This document shows, one piece after another, positions 50,244-57,630 of a stretch of DNA of 64,000 nt; positions within the stretch are counted from its first letter, which is position 1; each line of letters starts with the position of its first letter. The translations under genes were made by a program, and so were the position numbers. This DNA comes from CAVWSM01 sp963798505 (GTDB taxonomy: Bacteria > Actinomycetota > Actinomycetes > Jiangellales > Jiangellaceae), in NCBI GenBank assembly GCA_963798505.1, contig CAWCTX010000005.1, positions 186,001 to 250,000 on the forward strand, written 5' to 3'. The notes beneath the pieces are model-generated. The model saw only the letters and a program-made list of their open reading frames with translations, was not told the DNA's origin and did not search any database.

Positions 50244-52472
50244 TGGACCTCGACCAGCCGGTGCGCCGCGTCGTCGGTGGCGGCACGGCCAAGGCGCTCG
50301 GCGCCCTCGGCGTCGAGACCGTCGGCGACCTGCTCAGGCACTATCCACGCCGCTACGCCTCCCGCGGCGAGCTCACCGACCTGTCCCGCTTGGTCGTCGA
50401 CGAATACGTCACCGTGATGGCCGATGTTGCGCGGGTCGTGGAGCGCAAACCCAAGCAGAGCTACCGCAAGACCGGCGGCCGCGTTATCCGCAGCATCGTC
50501 GAGGCGACCGTCACCGACGGTCGGGGCGAGCTGAGCCTCACGTTCTTCAACCAGCCCTATCGGGCCAATCAGCTGCGGCCAGGGCGAAGGGGTCTGTTCA
50601 GCGGCAAGGTCGGCCAGTTCCGCGGCTCTCATCAGCTCATCCACCCCGACTACCTCCTGATCCCGGGCAGCGGCGAGGTCGACGACGACACGTCGGCAGT
50701 GGAAGCGTTCGCGCGCGAGCTGATTCCTGTCTACCCCGCGAGCGCCTCGCTGGCGTCGTGGAAGATCGCCAAGTCCGTACGCATCGTGCTCGACCAGCTC
50801 GGCAGCCTGGCCGACCCGCTGCCGGCATCGCTCTGCACCGCGCGGGGGCTGGTGGGGCTGCGCCCGGCGTTCGAGGGCATCCACCGACCCGACACCCGCG
50901 CCGAGCTCTATGCGGCGACGGAGCGGCTGCGCTATGACGAGGCGTTCATCCTGCAGGTCGAGCTCGCCCGCCGACGGCACGCGGCCTCGGCTCTCCCGTC
51001 GGTCCCGCGCAGCGCCCTCGATGACGGGCTGCTGTCTGCGTTCGACGCGCGGCTGCCTTTCGAGCTGACCGTGGGGCAGCGTCGCGTCGGCACTGAGATC
51101 GCGGCCGACCTCGCGCAGCCGCACCCGATGCACCGGCTGCTGCAGGGCGAGGTTGGCGCCGGCAAGACCGTTGTCGCGCTGCGCGCCATGCTCGCCGTAC
51201 TCGACTCGGGTGGCCAGGCTGCACTGCTCGCGCCGACGGAGGTGCTGGCGCAGCAGCACTACCGGTCGATCACGGAGCTGCTCGGCCCACTGGCGCTGCG
51301 CGGACAGCTCGGCGGTTCCGACGTGGGCACGCAGGTGGCGTTGGTTACGGGTTCGCTGACCGCGGCCGCCCGGCGGAGCACACTGCTCGACGTCGTCTCC
51401 GGCGACGCCGGCATCGTCGTCGGCACGCATGCGCTGCTCGAGGACAAGGTGAGCTTCGCCGACCTCGGGCTCGTCGTCGTGGACGAGCAGCACCGCTTCG
51501 GCGTCGAGCAGCGCGCCGTCCTGACCGCCAAGTCACTCGACGACCGACGGCCGCACGTGCTCGTCATGACCGCGACCCCGATCCCGCGCACGGTGGCCAT
51601 GACGGTGTTCGGCGACCTCGAGGTGTCGACGCTCACCGAGCTGCCGGGCGGGCGGGCCGCAGTCACGGCTCACGTCGTGCCGGTCGACGAGAAGCCGCAC
51701 TATCTCGAGCGTGCCTGGCAGCGCATCCGTGAAGAGGTGGCGGCGGGCCACCAGGCGTTCGTGGTGTGCCCGCGCATCGGTGGCGAGGCGGGGGGAGCCG
51801 AGTCCGACGGTCAGCGTGACGACGACGATGCGAGCTTGTTCGACCTCGACGGCCCGCGGCGCACGGTCGCCGTGCTCGATCTCGTCGACCAGCTTCGCGA
51901 CGGCCCGCTGCATGGCCTGCGCGTCGAGGTTCTGCATGGGCGTCTGCCGGCCGACGCCAAGGATCTCGTCATGCGGCGGTTCGCGGCCGGCGAGATCGAT
52001 GTGCTCGTTGCCACCACCGTCGTCGAGGTCGGCGTCGACGTGCCCAACGCATCGGTCATGGTCGTCATGGACGCCGACCGGTTCGGTGTGTCGCAGCTCC
52101 ACCAGCTCCGAGGGCGCATCGGGCGAGGCTCGGTGCCCGGGCGTGTGCCTGCTGGTGACTGACGTCCCGGTGGGCACGGCCGCTCGCGAGCGCCTCGATG
52201 CCGTGGCGTCGACGACCGATGGCTTCGAGCTCTCCCGGGTCGACCTCGAGCAGCGCCGCGAAGGCGACGTGCTCGGAGCCGCGCAGTCGGGCACCAAGTC
52301 GAGCCTGCGGCTGCTGTCGGCGCTGCGCGACGAAGACGTGATCCGCGACGCGCGGGCCGACGCCACCGAGCTCGTCGCAGCCGACCCGACGCTCGACGCC
52401 CACCCGCTGCTGCGCGCCGCGCTGCGCTCGTTCGTCGGCGAGGACCGGGCCGACTACCTGGAGAAGGGGTGA
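50243..52472 (+). CDS. recG: ATP-dependent DNA helicase RecG (one apparent frameshift)
   Basis: Branch-migrates and reverses stalled replication forks. About 743 codons: wedge/OB domain (VVGGGTAKALGALGVETVGD; LLRHYPRRYASRGELTDLSR), helicase Walker A LLQGEVGAGKTVVALRAML, DEQH box in LVVVDEQHRFGVEQR, TATPIPRTVAMTVFGDLEVS, and motif V/VI ATTVVEVGVDVPNASVMVVM and QLHQLRGRIGRGSVPG. One extra base near 52140 (CCCGGGCGTG) then shifts into VCLLVTDVPVGTAARERLDA and the normal end YLEKG. The stop overlaps rsmD (GTGA). Confidence 0.88.
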
Positions 52473-53048
52473 CGCGCATCGTCGCCGGCGTGGCACGCGG
52501 ACGGCGGCTGTCGGTGCCGGCCGGGCTGTCGACGCGGCCGACGTCCGACCGAGCTCGCGAGGCGCTGTTCTCCACGGTCGAGTCCGCGCTCGGGCCCCTC
52601 GCCGGTGCGCGCGTCGTCGACTTCTACGCCGGCTCCGGCGCAGTCGGCCTGGAAGCGCTGTCCCGCGGCGCCGCACATGTCTTGCTCGTCGAGCACGAGC
52701 CCAAGGCGGTTCGCGCCATCAAGGCCAACATCGACGTCGTCGGACGGCCGGGCGCGGTGCTGCGCGCGCAGTCCGCCGAGTCGGTCACGGCCGGGCCGCC
52801 CGCGCAGCCGTACGACCTGATCTTCGCCGACCCCCCTTACGCGCTGCCCGACGCCGACGTCGACCGGCTGCTGCGATCGCTTCGCGACCATGGCTGGCTC
52901 GCCGCCGCACGCTCTCGTTGTCATCGAGCGGGCCACCCGCGCATCGCAGCTGACGTGGCCGCCGGGCTACGTCGCCGACCGGGTGCGTCGCTACGGCGAG
53001 GCGACCCTTTGGTACGGTCGCCCGGCCGGTGATCGCGATGACGCGTGA
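52469..53048 (+). CDS. rsmD: 16S rRNA (guanine(966)-N2)-methyltransferase RsmD (one apparent frameshift)
   Basis: About 193 codons. RIVAGVARGRRLSVPAGLST, RPTSDRAREALFSTVESALG, SAM motif VVDFYAGSGAVGLEALSRGA and the catalytic LIFADPPYALP. Near 52900 one extra base in a GCC/CCG run shifts the frame. The correct end is HALVVIERATRASQLTWPPG followed by VRRYGEATLWYGRP, ending TGA 53048. GTG 52469 inside the recG stop; coaD starts 20 bp after the corrected end. Confidence 0.85.
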
Positions 53049-53067
53049 GGGCGCCAAAGGAGGCCGC

Positions 53068-53547
53068 GTGCGCCGCTGTGTCTGCCCAGGTTCCTTCGAC
53101 CCTGTCACCAACGGGCACCTCGACGTGATCGAGCGGGCCTCGCACCTGTTCGACGAGGTGGTCGTGGCCGTGCTCGTCAACCGCAACAAGCACGGGCTGT
53201 TCAGCGTCGACGAGCGGCTCGAGATGCTCGAGGCGGTGAGCAAGAACCTGCCAGGCGTACGGGTCGCGTCGTTCGAGGGGCTGCTGGTCGACTTCTGCCG
53301 TGCCGAGCAGATCCCGGTCATCATCAAGGGCCTGCGGGCCGTGACTGACTTCGACTACGAGCTGCAGATGGCGCAGATGAACCATCGGCTCAGCCAGATC
53401 GACACGTTCTTCGTAGCGACCAACCCCGACTACTCCTACCTGTCGTCGAGCATTATCAAGGAAGTCGCCCGGTATGGAGGTGATGTGTCCGGTCTTGTCC
53501 CACCTTTGGTGCTGGATCGGCTGCGAGAGCGGATCTCAGGTCCGTAG
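53068..53547 (+). CDS. coaD: Phosphopantetheine adenylyltransferase
   Basis: Penultimate step of coenzyme A synthesis. 159 residues from GTG 53068, chosen because AAAGGAGG lies 5 nt upstream and the family begins here (RRCVCPGSFDPVTNGHLDVI). Motifs: T-x-G-H nucleotidyltransferase site, VVVAVLVNRNKHGLFSVDER, IKGLRAVTDFDYELQMAQMN, YSYLSSSIIKEVARYGGDVS. Longer upstream starts are in frame but would overlap rsmD without a ribosome site. Confidence 0.95.
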   Translation: MRRCVCPGSFDPVTNGHLDVIERASHLFDEVVVAVLVNRNKHGLFSVDERLEMLEAVSKNLPGVRVASFEGLLVDFCRAEQIPVIIKGLRAVTDFDYELQMAQMNHRLSQIDTFFVATNPDYSYLSSSIIKEVARYGGDVSGLVPPLVLDRLRERISGP

Positions 53548-53606
53548 GCTTTCCGCCGTATGGGGGAGTGCTGGGCAAAGACCCGGCTCACGCAAGGAAA
53601 GGCGCA

Positions 53607-54293
53607 ATGGACGTCCACGACAAGTTCGCCGAGCTCATCGCCTACGTGGAGGCGGCTCGGTCGGTGCCGATGTCCTCGTCGGCGGTGGTCAACCGCTCAG
53701 AGCTGCTGACCATGCTGACCGAGCTGCAGGAGCAGCTGCCGCATGCACTGTCGTCGGCCGACCACCTGCTGGCCGACAGTGACCGGGTGATCGCCGAGGC
53801 CCGTGAGGAGGCCGAGGTCATCGTCGAGGAGGGCCGCATCCGGCAGGCCGCGCTCATCAAGACGGAGGCGGTCGTCATGGCCGCGGAGGCCGAGGCGGAG
53901 CGGGTCCGTGCCGCGGCAACCGACGAGGCGGAGACGATCAAGCGGGAGGCCGACGACTACGCCGACGCCCGCCTCGCCAACTTCGAGGTGGTCTTGGCGC
54001 GGCTGCTCGAGGCCGTCCGCGGGGGGCGCGAGCACCTCGCGCACGCCGCCTTCCTCCCCGATCTCACCGCCGACGGCGACGCCGAGACGATCTCCGCGGA
54101 GGCCAGGGTCTCTGAGCCCGCCCCGCGACCGCCCAGCCAAGGCCAGGCGCCTGCCGAGCCGACCGATGAGGCGACGCCGACCTTGGCCGGCGACCGCACG
54201 AGCGCGCGCAGCGAAACGCCCTCCGCCCGCTCGGCCGCCTCTGTGGCAGCAGAGCCGGCGCGCACGACGGGCTGGACGCCGCAGTCCGTGTGA
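53607..54293 (+). CDS. DivIVA/ATP-synthase-B-like coiled-coil protein (Rv2927c homologue by position)
   Basis: 228 residues from ATG 53607 (AAGGAAAGG upstream). Residues 40-140 are a continuous coiled coil (ADHLLADSDRVIAEAREEAE; VIVEEGRIRQAALIKTEAVV; AEAEAERVRAAATDEAETIK) of the kind seen in DivIVA/SepIVA-like proteins. The last 70 residues are Pro/Ala/Thr-rich and disordered. In mycobacteria the gene at this place (Rv2927c, SepIVA) is a division/growth coordinator. Sequence type and synteny support that, but I cannot confirm orthology. Confidence 0.7.
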   Translation: MDVHDKFAELIAYVEAARSVPMSSSAVVNRSELLTMLTELQEQLPHALSSADHLLADSDRVIAEAREEAEVIVEEGRIRQAALIKTEAVVMAAEAEAERVRAAATDEAETIKREADDYADARLANFEVVLARLLEAVRGGREHLAHAAFLPDLTADGDAETISAEARVSEPAPRPPSQGQAPAEPTDEATPTLAGDRTSARSETPSARSAASVAAEPARTTGWTPQSV

Positions 54294-54348
54294 CGTGGCC
54301 GTTGTAACAAGGTGGCCGTTGTGGGTTTGGGTGGCTGAGGGCCTGTCG

Positions 54349-54354
54349 GATACT
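54349..54354 (+). promoter_or_regulatory. -10 candidate upstream of the DUF177-rpmF-rnc operon
   Basis: GATACT at 54349-54354 in a TGTCGGATACTCTG context, a good match to the actinobacterial -10 pattern. It implies transcription from about 54361, after the in-frame GTG 54357, supporting a DUF177 start further downstream. No convincing -35. Confidence 0.4.
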
Positions 54355-54419
54355 CTGTGTTGTCGGCCTCCGCGCGAGGCCGGGATCGTCATGCCCGCAT
54401 CACGCGAAAGCAAGGAACC

Positions 54420-55013
54420 CTGAGCACCCTCAATCCGCACGCGCCGCTCGTGCTCGACACCCACGAGCTCGACCGCCGTCCGGGGACGATGCGCAGGGTC
54501 CGGCTCACCGTGCCGGCGCCCGCCGATCTCGGCATCGAGGTGGTCGGTGTGCCTGAAGGCGCCGATGTCGAGCTGCAGCTGCGACTCGAGTCGGTGATGG
54601 AGGGCGTGCTCGTGTCGGGAACGGCTCGAGCACCGCTCGCCGGCGAGTGCGCGCGTTGCCTGGACCCGATCGACGGGAACGTCGAGGCGGACATCCAGGA
54701 GATGTACGTATTCGACGGGGACGACGCCGACGAGGAGGAGCGCCGGGTCGAGGGAGAGCTGATCGATCTCGAGCCGACGTTGCGGGACGCGGTCGTGCTT
54801 GCACTGCCGCAGGCGCCGTTGTGCCGGGACGACTGCCCGGGGTTGTGCTCCCAGTGCGGAGCGCGACTCGCGGACGACCCCGGTCACGCGCACTCGCTCG
54901 ACGCCCCCCGTTGGGGAGCTCTCCTCGGTGTGAGCTTTTCCGAAGGTGGGTCACCAGATCCATCGTTACCAGCAGACAAAGCCGGGCACACCGGCCAGAG
55001 CGAGGAGAGCTAG
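54420..55013 (+). CDS. DUF177 (YceD-like) protein, large-subunit rRNA accumulation family
   Basis: 197 residues if started at CTG 54420, which follows AAGCAAGGAA and starts with the family-like sequence STLNPHAPLVLDTHELDRRP. No ATG exists in this region; GTG 54450 is another option. Body: RRVRLTVPAPADLGIEVVGV, ECARCLDPIDGNVEADIQEM (C-x-x-C), LPQAPLCRDDCPGLCSQCGA with four cysteines, probably a zinc site. YceD/DUF177 precedes rpmF in most bacteria and is needed for 23S rRNA levels in plants and E. coli. Only 2 bp separate it from rpmF. Confidence 0.85.
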   Translation: MSTLNPHAPLVLDTHELDRRPGTMRRVRLTVPAPADLGIEVVGVPEGADVELQLRLESVMEGVLVSGTARAPLAGECARCLDPIDGNVEADIQEMYVFDGDDADEEERRVEGELIDLEPTLRDAVVLALPQAPLCRDDCPGLCSQCGARLADDPGHAHSLDAPRWGALLGVSFSEGGSPDPSLPADKAGHTGQSEES

Positions 55014-55015
55014 CC

Positions 55016-55219
55016 GTGGCAGTTCCCAAGCGGAAAATGTCGCGCAGCAACACGCGCCACCGCCGTTCGCAGTGGAAGGCCAAGCTGCCGCAGGTCCAGA
55101 AGCGCATCCAGAACGGCCGCGTCACCTGGGTCGTGTCGCACCGTGCCACCGTCGTCGAGGACTCGCAGGGCACCCCGCTCTTCCTCGAGTACGACGGCCG
55201 TCACGTCGCCGACGTCTGA
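55016..55219 (+). CDS. rpmF: 50S ribosomal protein L32, cysteine-free form
   Basis: 67 residues starting AVPKRKMSRSNTRHRRSQWK, the universal L32 N terminus. The zinc-ribbon cysteines (CxxC...CxxC) are absent: the C-terminal half QNGRVTWVVSHRATVVEDSQ has no cysteine at all. This is therefore a C-minus, zinc-independent L32, in contrast to the zinc-type L28 at 48252. GTG 55016 preceded by GAGGAGAG. Followed 13 bp later by rnc. Confidence 0.93.
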   Translation: MAVPKRKMSRSNTRHRRSQWKAKLPQVQKRIQNGRVTWVVSHRATVVEDSQGTPLFLEYDGRHVADV

Positions 55220-55232
55220 TCCGGGACCGGAC

Positions 55233-55955
55233 GTGCCAGCCGGGTCCTCGACGTCGTACTCGACGCTCGAGGCCCGGCTCGGGCTCGCCGTGGATCCCGA
55301 GCTGCTTGAGCGGTCGCTGACCCACCGGTCGTACGCGTACGAACACGGTGGTCTGCCGACCAACGAGCGGTTGGAGTTCCTCGGTGACTCCGTGCTGGGC
55401 CTCGTCATCACCGACACCCTCTTCACGCGATACCCCGATGTCGCCGAGGGTCAGCTCGCCAAGCTGCGAGCCGCTGTCGTCAACATGCGTGCCCTCGCGG
55501 GCGTCGCGCGCGGCCTCGGTCTGGGTGAGTTCATCCGCCTCGGCCGTGGCGAGGAGACCACAGGCGGACGCGACAAGTCGTCGATCCTCGCCGACACCGT
55601 GGAGGCCGTGATCGGCGCCGTCTACCGTGAGCACGGGTTCCAGGTCGCTTCCGATCTCGTGCACCGCTTGTTCGACGGCCTCATCGACGCCGCGGCCAAG
55701 CTCGGCGCGGGCCTCGACTGGAAGACCAGCCTCCAAGAGCTCAGCGCCGCGCGGTCGCTCGGTGTCCCCGAGTACCACGTCATCGAGGAAGGCCCCGACC
55801 ACGCCAAGGTCTTCTCCGCGAGGGTGACGGTCGGCGGTGCCGTCTACGGCAGCGGCAGCGGGCACAGCAAGAAGGAAGCCGAGCAGCAGGCCGCCGCCGC
55901 ATCCTTCATGGCGCTCGAGCCGCTCTTGGGCGACGACGGCGCACCACAGGTCTGA
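55233..55955 (+). CDS. rnc: Ribonuclease III
   Basis: 240 residues. RNase III signature NERLEFLGDSVLGLVITDTL with the catalytic acidic residues, second acidic site in DTVEAVIGAVYREHG. A C-terminal double-stranded-RNA-binding domain follows (DWKTSLQELSAARSLGVPEY; GSGSGHSKKEAEQQAAAASF). Cleaves dsRNA in rRNA processing and hairpins. GTG 55233. The stop is 3 bp before mutM. Confidence 0.95.
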   Translation: MPAGSSTSYSTLEARLGLAVDPELLERSLTHRSYAYEHGGLPTNERLEFLGDSVLGLVITDTLFTRYPDVAEGQLAKLRAAVVNMRALAGVARGLGLGEFIRLGRGEETTGGRDKSSILADTVEAVIGAVYREHGFQVASDLVHRLFDGLIDAAAKLGAGLDWKTSLQELSAARSLGVPEYHVIEEGPDHAKVFSARVTVGGAVYGSGSGHSKKEAEQQAAAASFMALEPLLGDDGAPQV

Positions 55956-55958
55956 GCC

Positions 55959-56813
55959 ATGCCCGAGCTGCCTGAAGTCGAGGTGGTTCGCCGCGGCCTT
56001 GAGACGTGGGTGCTCGGACGACGTGTCGCTGCCGCCGAGGTGCGCCACCCGCGGGCCGTGCGCCGCCACTCCGCCGGTGCCTCCGACTTCGCCGGGCTGC
56101 TGGCCGGGCGGACGTTCCTGTGCGTCCGTCGGCGCGGCAAATACCTATGGCTGCCGCTCGACTCCGGTGACGCGCTGCTCGGCCACCTCGGCATGAGCGG
56201 CCAGTTGCTGCTGCGTCCCGCGTCGGCCATGGACGAAGCGCACCTGCGCGTGCGCATCACGTTCGACGACGGCGACCCCGAGCTTCGGTTCGTCGACCAG
56301 CGCACGTTCGGCGGCCTGTCGGTCTCGCGCGGCGGCGCCGAACTGCCGCCCGAGATCGCCCACATCGGCCCCGACCCGCTCCAGCCCGACTTCGACGTCG
56401 AGCAGCTGTGGCGTGCGCTGCGGCGACGTCGTACGGGCCTCAAGCGCGCCCTCCTCGACCAGTCCGTCATCTCGGGCGTGGGCAACATCTACGCGGACGA
56501 GGCGTTGTGGCGGGCGCGGCTGCACTACGCCCGAGCCACCGAGACCCTCACCCGGGCGGAGGTGGCTCGCGTTGTCGCCGCGATCCGTGACGTGATGGAT
56601 GCCGCGCTCGCGTCGGGTGGCACCTCGTTCGACAGCCTCTACGTCAACGTCAACGGCGACAGCGGCTACTTCGACCGTTCCCTCGAGGTCTACGGCCGCG
56701 CCGGCGAACCGTGCTCTCGGTGCGGCGCACCCATCCGGCGCGACGCGTTCATGAACAGGTCCTCCTACACCTGCCCGCGCTGCCAGCCGCGCCCGCGCCA
56801 CCCGCACTGGTAA
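55959..56813 (+). CDS. mutM: Formamidopyrimidine-DNA glycosylase
   Basis: Removes 8-oxoguanine and FaPy lesions. 284 residues. N-terminal catalytic PELPEVEVVRRGLETWVLGR (Pro2, Glu3), lysine loop in GKYLWLPLDSGDALLGHLGM, helix-two-turn-helix LLDQSVISGVGNIYADEALW, zinc finger CSRCGAPIRRDAFMNRSSYT followed by CPRCQ. ATG 55959, 3 bp after rnc. Intact and normal in length. Confidence 0.95.
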   Translation: MPELPEVEVVRRGLETWVLGRRVAAAEVRHPRAVRRHSAGASDFAGLLAGRTFLCVRRRGKYLWLPLDSGDALLGHLGMSGQLLLRPASAMDEAHLRVRITFDDGDPELRFVDQRTFGGLSVSRGGAELPPEIAHIGPDPLQPDFDVEQLWRALRRRRTGLKRALLDQSVISGVGNIYADEALWRARLHYARATETLTRAEVARVVAAIRDVMDAALASGGTSFDSLYVNVNGDSGYFDRSLEVYGRAGEPCSRCGAPIRRDAFMNRSSYTCPRCQPRPRHPHW

Positions 56814-56858
56814 CAGCCGCCCGTGGCAGGATCGCCACCCGAGGGAGGTGCGCGGGGC

Positions 56859-57134
56859 GTGGCTGACACCGAGCGGGTCGTGGCAGTGGTCTCGGGGTGG
56901 GTCCAGGGGGTCGGCTTCCGCTATTCGACCCGGGCGCGGGCCGCCGCCCTGGGCCTTGCCGGTTCCGCCCGCAACCTGCCGGACGGGGACGTCGAAGTGA
57001 TCGCCGAAGGACCCGCCACGGCCTGCGCCGAACTGGTGGCCTGGCTGCGAGGGCCGCGGGCGCCGGGCCGGGTGCAGGCGGTGAACGTACGTTCGGAGCC
57101 CGCCCGGGGAATGGTGGGATTCTCGGTCGGATGA
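56859..57134 (+). CDS. acyP: Acylphosphatase
   Basis: 91 residues from GTG 56859 (GGGAGG 10-15 nt upstream). Signature VVSGWVQGVGFRYSTRARAA with the catalytic arginine in GFR, and ARNLPDGDVEVIAEGPATAC with the catalytic asparagine. Hydrolyses acyl phosphates. Between mutM and smc as in mycobacteria (Rv2922A). GTG 56823 is an alternative start. Confidence 0.9.
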   Translation: MADTERVVAVVSGWVQGVGFRYSTRARAAALGLAGSARNLPDGDVEVIAEGPATACAELVAWLRGPRAPGRVQAVNVRSEPARGMVGFSVG

Positions 57135-57245
57135 GCGGGCGGCATTGACCCATCGGCGCTCGCGGTGCGACCCTAGTAGATGGACCGGTGCCACCAGGCC
57201 CCGTCCATGGCTCAGTTCAACAGCTGACACCCGGAAGGACCCTCG

Positions 57246-57455
57246 ATGGCGAAGGCGCTCCTTGGGTATGTCGGTGGTCCCGACCCCAGACTGCTTTCCG
57301 AGGTTCGGCGTCTACAGCAGCGAGTGCACGATCTCGAGGCGGAGGTCCTTCGGCTACAAGCCGAGCACGACCACCTCGAGGCGCTCGTCGACGCTGACCA
57401 CTTGGGTGACCGGCTCCCCGCGGAGTTCGTGTCCCCCCAGCCTGTGCTCGCCTGA
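57246..57455 (+). CDS. Small coiled-coil protein upstream of smc (69 aa)
   Basis: 69 residues: AKALLGYVGGPDPRLLSEVR, RLQQRVHDLEAEVLRLQAEH, DHLEALVDADHLGDRLPAEF. Heptads L-x-x-x-V-x-x-L span residues 18-48, so it should dimerise. ATG 57246 has GGAAGGACC upstream. Proteins with the M-A-K-A-L-L-G-Y/H-V-G start and a short coiled coil occur widely in actinomycetes, with no known function. Ends at the terminator at 57485. Confidence 0.7.
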   Translation: MAKALLGYVGGPDPRLLSEVRRLQQRVHDLEAEVLRLQAEHDHLEALVDADHLGDRLPAEFVSPQPVLA

Positions 57456-57484
57456 CCCCACAACCCGCATCGATTCCATCCAAC

Positions 57485-57508
57485 GACGGGCCGCTTGGGC
57501 GGCCCGTC
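57485..57508 (+). terminator. Terminator before smc
   Basis: GACGGGCCGC (57485-57494), loop TTGG, GCGGCCCGTC (57499-57508): perfect 10-bp stem with tetraloop, 30 bp after the coiled-coil gene stop. Followed by AGCCATG, no U-run. Confidence 0.65.
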
Positions 57509-57630
57509 AGCCATGTGCGGGTCTGGACGACAGGATCCCCCTTGGCGCGGCGATGCCGGGCGCGCCCAAGCCCCGCAGGTAGGCTGGCGGCGGCTTCCCC
57601 GCGCCGGCCACCGACTGAGAGACCGACGAC

